From: a bacterium BMS3Abin06
GTDB taxonomy: Bacteria; Nitrospirota; Thermodesulfovibrionia; UBA6902
Length of the DNA: 37,785 nt
Direction of reading: 5' to 3'
Assembly (NCBI GenBank): GCA_002897895.1
Contig: BDSY01000039.1
Location: forward strand, 1-37,785
The notes beneath the pieces are model-generated. The model saw only the letters and a list, made by a program, of their open reading frames with translations, made no database searches and was not told where the DNA came from. This document shows positions 29,555-37,785 of this stretch, piece by piece. Both the position numbers and the translations under genes were made by a program. Positions within the stretch are counted from its first letter, which is position 1; each line of letters begins with the position of its first letter.

Positions 29555-31723
29555 TTAAAAATTTGAAGAATGGGCTAAACGGGTTTCTAAATCAAAATTT
29601 CCCTGCAGCAACAAATTTACTATCCTTTTGTTGTCTAACGGCTCGGAGAAAAAAAAACCCTGCACATATTCACATTCCATGGCTTTAAGCTGTACAAGTT
29701 GATTTTCTGTTTCAACTCCCTCGGCAATCACGTCCATATCCAGGCTATGCGCCAAAGTCGCAATTGCCCTCACGATTTCCAGATTTTCCCCGCTATCCCC
29801 GACCCTCGCAACAAAAGAACGGTCAATCTTCAGCACATCAACAGGGAAGTGGTGCAGGTAACTCAATGACGAATACCCGGTGCCGAAATCATCAATATAC
29901 AACTTAATATCAAGATCTTTTAATTGCAGCAGCAAGGGGGCGACTAACTCGGCATTTTCCATGATCATACTTTCCGTAATCTCAAGTATTAACCTGTCCG
30001 GTTCTATAGCGGTTTCCTGAAGAAGGCGTTTTATCAGTTCAAGAAGATTGGGTAATAATTGCTTGCTGGATATATTTACACTGATAGTCAGGGGAGGAGT
30101 TGAAGGAAATTGCCTGTGCCATATTTTCAATTGACGGCATGCCTCCTGCAATACCCATTCACCGAGACCGGTGATCAACCCTGTTTCTTCTGCGATAGGA
30201 ATAAATTCCTTGGGGTGGATAAGGCCGCGAACAGGATGCTGCCATCTCACAAGGGCCTCGAGCCCGGTAATCCTGCCGGATTGCATGGATACAATCGGCT
30301 GATAATGAAGAACAAATTCATTTTGTTTAACCGCCTGGCGCAGGTCGGTTTCCAACTGCAAACGGGCCACTGCACTGGCATACATTCTTGCATCAAATAT
30401 TTCGCACCGGGCGCTTCCGTTAGACTTGGCCTGATACATAGCAATATCGGCATTGCGTAACAGGTGCTCCGGCTGATCATAGCCCGTTGTACTGAAGGCT
30501 ATGCCGATACTCACGGAGGTAAAAACCTCCTGGCCGCTTAAATTAAAGGACAATGAGAGTTTTTCCTGTATTCGTTCAATAATGGCCAGGGCTTCTTCTC
30601 TGTATTTTAAATCTTCAAGAAGAATTGCGAACTCATCTCCGCCAAAACGGGCAACCGTATCACCCGGACGAAGACTATCCTGAAGCCTTTGACTGACCGC
30701 AACCAGCAATTGATCGCCGGACGTGTGGCCAAGGCTGTCATTGAAAACCTTAAAACGGTCCATATCCAGAAAAAGAACCGCAAACATATATTCACCCTGG
30801 CGCTTTTCACGCTTAATCGCATGCTTGAGACGGTCCATAAAAAGGACCCTGTTCGGCAAACCTGTCAGGGAATCATGCAGGGCATCGAACAAGAGCTGTT
30901 CTTCAGCCTGTTTCCATTCTGTAATGTCCATCATAGCCCCGGCCATCCGGCAGGCCCTGAGTGAGCTGTTGCGGATAACCACTCCCCGGCTGAGCATCCA
31001 TCGAAAGGAGCCGTCTTTATGCAAGATACGATATTCACTTCTGAAATTAGAAGTGTGCCCGTCAATATGGGAAGATATCTCTTTCTTTAACTGCACACGG
31101 TCATCAGGATGCACCCGTTTCAGCCATTCATCGGGGCTGTCTGTAATTCCGTCTTCATCGAGGCCGAGCATGGATTTCCACTTTGGCGAATAATAGATAA
31201 CATTGGATTGAATATCCCAGTCCCACAACCCGTCGTTGGCGCCGCGGGCAGATAAAACATATCTCTCCGTGCTTTCCCGCAAAGCCTCTTCGGCAAGTTT
31301 GCGGTCAGTGATGTCCCTCATATATACAATGATATAGGAGACCAGGCCTTGTTCAGTAAACAAAGGATAAGTATGAACTTCGAACCATATCTTCCAGCCG
31401 TTTTTTAATGTGATTAATTTTTCCCCGGCGCAGGAATCTTTTGACCTGAAAGACTTTTCCACGATACAATCTTCACACAGGTCGTTTCTGTCGTGCAGAA
31501 ACTTATAACATTTCTTTCCTCTGAGGTCCTGCACCCTCATCTTCTTCATGTCTGCATAAGCCTCATTGGCTCTTACTATATTGTAATTTCTGTCGAAAAC
31601 GCAGAAGGGGTCCCTGATACTGTCAAATATTGTGTTGAGAAATTTTACTGAGTTAATCAGATCCGTTACAGCCTGCCGGCTCTCTGTGGTCTCTTCCTGA
31701 ATTTTCTCATGCCCTTCGTTCAT
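29555..31723 (-). CDS. PAS-PAS-GGDEF-EAL c-di-GMP signalling protein
   Basis: This 722-residue protein has two PAS domains (about 25-145 and 150-275), then GGDEF and EAL domains. PAS1 has three nearby cysteines (LCEDC at 83-86 and SKDSC) that could hold a metal or respond to redox state. The GGDEF site is intact (361-365), with an inhibitory I-site RPGD (352-355) five residues before it. The EAL domain keeps EALVRW (489-494), EITES, DDFGTG (611-616), KIDRSF and IAEGVE, so it should be able to degrade c-di-GMP. Both activities look possible. There is no membrane segment, so the protein is cytoplasmic. It is transcribed away from ppdK. The ATG at 31723 has AAAGG upstream. It may feed the PilZ proteins in this window (inference). 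Confidence 0.94.
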   Translation of the reverse strand: MNEGHEKIQEETTESRQAVTDLINSVKFLNTIFDSIRDPFCVFDRNYNIVRANEAYADMKKMRVQDLRGKKCYKFLHDRNDLCEDCIVEKSFRSKDSCAGEKLITLKNGWKIWFEVHTYPLFTEQGLVSYIIVYMRDITDRKLAEEALRESTERYVLSARGANDGLWDWDIQSNVIYYSPKWKSMLGLDEDGITDSPDEWLKRVHPDDRVQLKKEISSHIDGHTSNFRSEYRILHKDGSFRWMLSRGVVIRNSSLRACRMAGAMMDITEWKQAEEQLLFDALHDSLTGLPNRVLFMDRLKHAIKREKRQGEYMFAVLFLDMDRFKVFNDSLGHTSGDQLLVAVSQRLQDSLRPGDTVARFGGDEFAILLEDLKYREEALAIIERIQEKLSLSFNLSGQEVFTSVSIGIAFSTTGYDQPEHLLRNADIAMYQAKSNGSARCEIFDARMYASAVARLQLETDLRQAVKQNEFVLHYQPIVSMQSGRITGLEALVRWQHPVRGLIHPKEFIPIAEETGLITGLGEWVLQEACRQLKIWHRQFPSTPPLTISVNISSKQLLPNLLELIKRLLQETAIEPDRLILEITESMIMENAELVAPLLLQLKDLDIKLYIDDFGTGYSSLSYLHHFPVDVLKIDRSFVARVGDSGENLEIVRAIATLAHSLDMDVIAEGVETENQLVQLKAMECEYVQGFFFSEPLDNKRIVNLLLQGNFDLETRLAHSSNF

Positions 31724-31766
31724 TCAGAAAACCTTTCAATTCTATAAATATAAAAAACAGCATCCA

Positions 31767-31795
31767 AAAGGGTGGGTTTTAAATTTTCACCCTTT
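31767..31795 (-). other. Hairpin in the leader of the GGDEF-EAL gene
   Basis: AAAGGGTG (31767-31774) and CACCCTTT (31788-31795) form an 8-bp perfect stem with a 13-base loop. It lies 44 bases upstream of the GGDEF-EAL ATG on the transcript strand. No T-tract follows in the direction of transcription, so it is not a terminator. It does not match a riboswitch I know. Confidence 0.4.
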
Positions 31796-32006
31796 CGCCA
31801 ATAATCTTACGTAATTATATTTTACAACTATGTCAATTATATTTACAAGTTAATTTTATACTAAAGAGTCTTTAAAAAGTACAAAGTGAAGGTCTTTGCA
31901 AGCGGCCCGATATTTAAAATGAATTTTTTTAAACAAAATATTCCTGAAAAAGATTGCCTGTAATTTTATCAATGAGGGAAGCTGTGCTGCTATGTAATTT
32001 TCATGT

Positions 32007-32036
32007 TTGAATTTAAATTGATATTTTGTGTAGAAT
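32007..32036 (+). promoter_or_regulatory. Candidate sigma-70 promoter for ppdK
   Basis: TTGAAT (32007-32012), an 18-bp spacer and TAGAAT (32031-32036) lie 69 bases upstream of the ppdK ATG. The rest of the 380-bp divergent gap to the GGDEF-EAL gene is AT-rich and otherwise featureless, apart from the hairpin at 31767-31795. Confidence 0.45.
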
Positions 32037-32104
32037 ATTTAGCGGTTTAAATTATTTAACCCATTTGCATTATAAATCTTGAATTAAAATTCTGGAGGGT
32101 CGAA

Positions 32105-34834
<2,730 letters not shown>

Positions 34835-34860
34835 ATATTCAGCTGATTCAGTTTTCACAA

Positions 34861-34895
34861 AAAAGCGGTTCTCATTTAAGAGAGCCGCTTTTTTT
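34861..34895 (+). terminator. Intrinsic terminator of ppdK
   Basis: AAGCGGTTCTC (34863-34873) and GAGAGCCGCTT (34880-34890) form an 11-bp stem with one G-T exchange and a 6-base loop, followed by a run of T. It is 26 bases after the ppdK stop. Confidence 0.9.
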
Positions 34896-34933
34896 ATCTT
34901 ATCCTTAATGTTGTATAAATATGGCAGGTAAGC

Positions 34934-34957
34934 AGGGGCAATTCATGAATTGCCCCT
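34934..34957. repeat. Perfect 24-bp palindrome of the GGGGC...GCCCC type
   Basis: The arms AGGGGCAATTCA and TGAATTGCCCCT are exact reverse complements with no loop, followed by AC. The GGGGC/GCCCCTAC ends resemble the REP sequences in RAYT1 (GTAGGGGC), so this may be a solo target copy. It lies between the ppdK terminator and the CPBP gene. Confidence 0.75.
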
Positions 34958-35013
34958 ACAAAACTTTTACAATGCGCTAAGATATCTGAAATGAGGGAGA
35001 AATAAAAAGCGCT

Positions 35014-35571
35014 GTGAAATATCCAAGGGGCAAGATTTTAATCATCACCCTCCTCATGGAGGGGGCAGCCCTCCTGTTAGCCCTTTTATTGGCTCGATAT
35101 TTTAATATTAACCTTCTTCCATTGACTGATAGTCCTTTGCAGGATATCCTCACAGGCACTGCCGCAGCAGTGCCGCCTTTTATTCTTTTCCTGTTTACTC
35201 TTTCAGAAAAAGCAGAAAACATTCCCATATTCAGCTCTCTGAAAAAAACAATCATGACTGATTTGAGGACAATTTTTGCAAACGCCGGGCTGTTTGATTT
35301 AGTCCTGATTTCTCTGCTTGCAGGTTTTGCAGAGGAAATCTTATTTCGCGGAGTCCTCCAGGCAAAATTCGGGATTGTTGCTGCAAGCGTTGTTTTCGGC
35401 CTGATTCATTGTGTGTCCCCTGCGTATGTGGTTGTAACTACGATTATGGGATTCTATATAGGGGCACTTTATTATGCGAGTGAAAGTTTGCTTGTTCCTG
35501 TTCAGATGCATTTTATCTATGACCTGGCAGTGCTTATTTATATAAGATATTTTTTGTCTGAAAAGGAGTAA
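35014..35571 (+). CDS. CPBP-family intramembrane metalloprotease
   Basis: This 185-residue membrane protein belongs to the CPBP/Abi family, which is related to the eukaryotic CAAX prenyl protease RCE1. Motif 1 is EEILFRGVL (two glutamates plus arginine) and motif 2 is FGLIHC, with a further histidine near the C-terminus (VQMHFIYDL). About five membrane helices are visible. Bacterial members act in protein processing or bacteriocin self-immunity, and the substrate here is unknown. The start is taken as GTG at 35014, with GAGGGAG about 15 bases upstream, so an internal start is possible. It is not part of an evident operon. Confidence 0.85.
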   Translation: MKYPRGKILIITLLMEGAALLLALLLARYFNINLLPLTDSPLQDILTGTAAAVPPFILFLFTLSEKAENIPIFSSLKKTIMTDLRTIFANAGLFDLVLISLLAGFAEEILFRGVLQAKFGIVAASVVFGLIHCVSPAYVVVTTIMGFYIGALYYASESLLVPVQMHFIYDLAVLIYIRYFLSEKE

Positions 35572-35658
35572 AGATCTTCGGGGAACAGATATTTGTTTTC
35601 ATACGACTTATGATTTGGTATACTTAAAATTATAATTCGTTTCAGGACATTTAAGAAC

Positions 35659-35985
35659 ATGGAAAAAAGAGATAATAGAAGGATAGTTGACAGCCTGGAT
35701 GCTGAAATAATTTCGGGGAGCGTAAGTTATCCCGGTATTATTATGAATTTTTCTGAAAAAGGTCTGTACATGGTGACTGCTACTGCAAATAGTATAGAGT
35801 ACCTTGCTCCTTCAACAGCGCTTGAGCTTAAATGCAAACTTCCCTCCGGTGAAAAAATAAGTCTTGATTGTGAAGTCAAATGGTTTCAGACAAAAACCTC
35901 TCCTCACGGCATATCATTCAGCATGGGCATGGGTATCCTGAATCCCCCTGAAGGATATAAAAAATTCATACAGACACTCAAATGA
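35659..35985 (+). CDS. Stand-alone PilZ domain protein
   Basis: This 108-residue protein consists of a single PilZ domain, the c-di-GMP receptor fold. The RxxxR motif is at R4-R8 (RDNRR) and the second motif NFSEKG (N-x-S-x2-G) follows in the first strand turn. Both are intact, so c-di-GMP binding is likely. There is no second domain, so it would act through a protein partner. No strong ribosome site precedes the ATG at 35659. It is one of two PilZ proteins in the window, together with the sigma-54 activator at 13971. Confidence 0.82.
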   Translation: MEKRDNRRIVDSLDAEIISGSVSYPGIIMNFSEKGLYMVTATANSIEYLAPSTALELKCKLPSGEKISLDCEVKWFQTKTSPHGISFSMGMGILNPPEGYKKFIQTLK

Positions 35986-36139
35986 CCCATTTTGTTATTC
36001 ATAAAAAAACTCCTTTTTGCGCTGTTTAAAAAATCTTAAAGCGCCTTACCTGAACACTTCAATATAATCAAATATGAACGAAGCAAAGAATTTCGTCTTT
36101 GCTCTGAGCGCTGATAGCTGTTTTTTGGTACAATACAAT

Positions 36140-36520
36140 ATGCTGTTAAATCACGTCGGGATTATCAATAAAAGCGAAGAACAGGCTGTACGGTTTTACA
36201 AAGACTTTTTAGGGTTTGAGATAACAAAGGAATCTATTGTCTCAAAGGAGCTGTCAGAGCAGTTGTTTGCTGTTTCACGGGATATCAAGTTGCTTGTTTT
36301 CGAAAGGGACGGGATAAAGATAGAGGTATTCATCTCTCCCGAATATAACCCGCCCTCCCCTGATCTCAACCACATCGGTTTTTTGCTGGATAATTTTTCG
36401 GAAATCATAGAAAAAGCCACGAAGGCCGGTATAGAACTCATCGTTGGCAAGACAAAAGAAAAGACTGTTTATTTTATCAAGGATCTTTCAGGGAACTTGA
36501 TTGAGATAAAACAGAAATAA
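36140..36520 (+). CDS. VOC-superfamily (glyoxalase-like) protein
   Basis: This protein has 126 residues from the ATG at 36140. It begins LLNHVGIINKSEEQAVRFYKDFLGFEI, the classic start of a vicinal-oxygen-chelate fold, and ends FIKDLSGNLIEIKQK, with the second metal-type glutamate. Metal ligand candidates are H5 in LNHVGI, the histidine in LNHIGFLLD and E in NLIEIK. Possible functions include methylmalonyl-CoA epimerase, lactoylglutathione lyase or antibiotic-resistance-type VOC proteins, and sequence alone does not decide. An in-frame ATG at 36074 would add 22 residues that do not resemble the family, and neither start has a clear ribosome site. Confidence 0.82.
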   Translation: MLLNHVGIINKSEEQAVRFYKDFLGFEITKESIVSKELSEQLFAVSRDIKLLVFERDGIKIEVFISPEYNPPSPDLNHIGFLLDNFSEIIEKATKAGIELIVGKTKEKTVYFIKDLSGNLIEIKQK

Positions 36521-36526
36521 CGATAG

Positions 36527-36634
36527 GCTTACCATCCTCGTTTCGCGTCACGCATTACTTTTTCAACTTTTGCAGTTCCGCAGAATATAAAGCCGGAAAC
36601 ACCGGATCACATAAAAAATATTTTTGGTGAATGA
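36527..36634 (+). pseudogene. Possible antitoxin remnant ahead of the RelE/ParE-like gene
   Basis: A 35-codon frame without an ATG, GTG or TTG start reads ...STFAVPQNIKPETPDHIKNIFGE and ends in a TGA that overlaps the toxin ATG by four bases (ATGA). This is the usual layout of an antitoxin-toxin pair, with the front of the antitoxin lost. No antitoxin family is recognisable in what remains. Confidence 0.3.
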
Positions 36635-36840
36635 GTTATACACTTGTTTATACCCGCAGAGCTGTAAAAGATATAAATAAATTCGATCCCGCCACAAAAA
36701 ACCGATTAGGAAAATCGCTTCTCAGATTAGAAAAGAATCCTGTTCAATTATCAGAAAAAGTCACAGACCCTAAAATCGGGACTTACCGATTCAGGATGGG
36801 TGACTACAGAGTGTGTGTGGTCACAAATCTTTATAATTGA
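36631..36840 (+). pseudogene. Truncated RelE/ParE-type toxin
   Basis: The 69-residue product (YTLVYTRRAVKDINKFDPATK ... GTYRFRMGDYRVCVV) has the normal N-terminal two thirds of a RelE/ParE-fold toxin, including LLRLEKNP and the strand GTYRFRMGDYRV. It ends early, at NLYN, without the usual last strand and VGHRRxVY tail. The plus-1 frame immediately after reads IFIIDNNI, which is what a RelE strand would have after YRV. A frameshifting indel of about 13 bases is therefore likely. The toxin is probably inactive. Confidence 0.65.
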
Positions 36841-37056
36841 CAACAATATAAGAGGAAGAGATGAAAGAAATAAAAAAGAACCGGAAATCAAAACAGTTAT
36901 TGAGCAGGACAGAGGCAATACTGTCACATTTGACCCCAGGTACTCTACAGACTGAACCTTTACCACTGCCTTTACTCGCCCCGGATGACCACTCACTTTT
37001 TTTCTTTTGAATCAATAAACTGCTATGCTTTTATTAATAATTAAAAGGAGCATATT

Positions 37057-37269
37057 ATAAAATACAGAATTTTAATTAAACAGGATGAAGATGGTTTTTT
37101 TGTTGTGGAGTGTCCTTCTCTGCCGGGATGTATTTCACAGGGACAAACACGATCCGAAGCAGTCAACAATATCCAAGACGCTATTAAGGGATATATTGAA
37201 AGTTTAAAGAAGCACGATGAGCCCGTTCCACCGGCTATTGACGAAGAGATCATTGAGGTAGCCGTTTGA
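37057..37269 (+). pseudogene. hicB: HicB-family antitoxin with an altered start codon
   Basis: A 70-codon frame reads KYRILIKQDEDGFFVVECPS, then LPGCISQGQTRSEAVNNI and ends EEIIEVAV. This is the HicB fold, with the typical DGFFVVECPSLPGCISQG signature. No ATG, GTG or TTG is present. The expected start position is ATA (37057-37059), six bases after AAAAGGAG, and is one base from ATG. An ATT at 37054 is the only other option. The gene is otherwise intact and overlaps hicA by four bases. It may be silent, or translated weakly from ATA. Confidence 0.75.
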
Positions 37270-37489
37270 GCAAACTGCCGGTTGTATCTGGTAAGCAAGC
37301 ATGTACGTTGCTGGAGAAAAAAGGTTATATCATTGACATCAGACAGGCAGTCACTTAATCCTCCGAAACCAGCATTATCCTTATCGAAGATTAACAGTTC
37401 CAAATCATAAAGAATTAGCAAAAGGCACCTTGCGTGCCATTATCCGTCAGGCCGGACTTACTGTCAAGGAATTTACACAATTGATGTAA
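37266..37489 (+). pseudogene. hicA: HicA-family toxin, frameshifted
   Basis: HicA is a small mRNA-cleaving toxin with a dsRNA-binding fold. The TTG at 37266 overlaps the hicB stop. The first frame reads SKLPVVSGKQACTLLEKKGY and stops after IRQAVT. One base earlier in phase, the family text continues: SHLILRNQHYPYRRLTVPNH, then KELAKGTLRAIIRQAGLTVK and the final EFTQLM. The catalytic GSH motif falls at the break (RQ-[G]SH), so one base is missing around 37347. The 224-base span is one base short of 75 codons. Repaired, the protein would have 74 residues, a normal size. The toxin is dead as sequenced. Confidence 0.82.
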
Positions 37490-37667
37490 GAAGCAGTATT
37501 AAATCATTAATATCTGTCACGATGAAATATTTGGCACCGGGCACCAGGCATCTATCGATGATGATTTCAGGCCTCAATCTGTTTGTGGTTAGGAATAATG
37601 CAAGTAACATCTCAAAAAGTTGAGGTAAAAAGTCCCTTATTAAAATATCAGCTTGCATTCCAGACAT
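37473..37667 (-). pseudogene. Possible PIN-domain toxin remnant
   Basis: The minus-strand frame of 64 residues ends EIIIDRCLVPGAKYFIVTDI and NDLILL, which resembles the C-terminal half of PIN toxins (AGAKYIVTGDKDLL). The front half is missing and the acidic site is changed (TDIND in place of TGDKD). It overlaps the end of hicA by 17 bases. The evidence is short and could be chance. Confidence 0.3.
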
Positions 37668-37688
37668 CCGTTATGTTATCTTTAGCAC

Positions 37689-37785
37689 ATGAAGGAGGAA
37701 GTCAAATATCAAGGCAGGGCAGCAACCAGGCAGGACGTTGAATTCATCAAGAGATTAATTTCCGAGAATCCTGGAGAAAGTCGTC
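37689..37785 (+). CDS. DUF4338/DruA-like protein, 5' end only
   Basis: The last 97 bases hold the first 32 codons of a gene that runs off the window. It reads MKEEVKYQGRAATRQDVEFI, then KRLISENPGESR. The pattern xxDxxFIxxLIxxNPxxSR is the N-terminus of DUF4338 proteins. That family includes DruA of the Druantia defence system, and stand-alone members lie near transposons. GGAGG lies within the first codons, so the ATG at 37689 has no classic ribosome site directly upstream. Only the N-terminus is visible, so assignment is tentative. Confidence 0.55.
   Translation, partial: MKEEVKYQGRAATRQDVEFIKRLISENPGESR

Noticed and set aside
36861..37010. Small plus-strand frame of 49 codons (MKEIKKNRKSKQLL...)
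   Set aside because: It has a modest AGAGGAAG upstream but a low-complexity proline and leucine-rich tail with no family likeness, and it lies in decayed DNA.

Overview
The window is a stretch of bacterial chromosome, mostly housekeeping and regulatory genes, interrupted by a type I restriction-modification (RM) locus full of small palindromic repeats. The PEP-CTERM/exosortase-type sensor kinase PrsK and its partner regulator PrsR, three sigma-54 activators, separate glycyl-tRNA synthetase alpha and beta chains, pyruvate phosphate dikinase and several small anaerobic redox proteins suggest an anaerobic or microaerophilic Gram-negative bacterium. Nitrospirota (Thermodesulfovibrio-like) or a deltaproteobacterial lineage fits best. 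This placement comes from protein style, not from a phylogeny.

Left part (1-16.9 kb). The window opens with the 3' end of an unidentified gene, then an HU protein (minus) facing an NtrX-like sigma-54 response regulator (plus), and a tRNA-Leu(UAA) with a duplicated half-tRNA next to it. A long run of minus-strand genes follows. Read in transcription order, these are amidase, ECF transporter T-protein, D-aminoacylase-like amidohydrolase, AI-2E family membrane protein, prsK, a PP-loop sulfate-activation-like protein, an AlkP-superfamily hydrolase and prsR. Upstream of that run are a 62-residue unknown protein and an unusual sigma-54 activator with a PilZ domain and a zinc ribbon. Next come two small redox operons, DUF1858 plus a zinc-ribbon microprotein, and a NifU-like protein plus an oxidase-subunit-I-like membrane protein. 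Each has the same 16-bp FNR-type palindrome centred near -41.5 of a candidate promoter.

RM locus (17.0-26.0 kb, all minus). The order is hsdM, a DUF1016/YhcG-type nuclease, hsdS (frameshifted), RAYT2, RhuM, RAYT1, hsdR. Most neighbours overlap or are nearly joined. Two REP-associated tyrosine transposases (RAYTs) sit inside the operon. Each carries a palindrome of its own type at the same internal position, between its HUH motif and its catalytic tyrosine region. RhuM ends in a copy of the HsdS C-terminus, so the locus has been rearranged.

Right part (26.4-37.8 kb). glyQ and glyS are separated by a MITE-like repeat that also occurs upstream of prsR. A PAS-PAS-GGDEF-EAL protein converges on glyS. 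Then come ppdK with a clear terminator, a CPBP membrane protease, a stand-alone PilZ protein and a VOC-fold protein. The last kilobase is a cluster of decaying toxin-antitoxin modules: a truncated RelE/ParE, HicB without a normal start codon, a frameshifted HicA and a possible PIN remnant. The window ends in the first codons of a DUF4338/DruA-like gene.

Together the genes point to surface polysaccharide and envelope control (PrsK/PrsR, amidase, two PilZ proteins, a GGDEF-EAL protein), a small oxygen- or NO-responsive regulon, and a remodelled defence locus.
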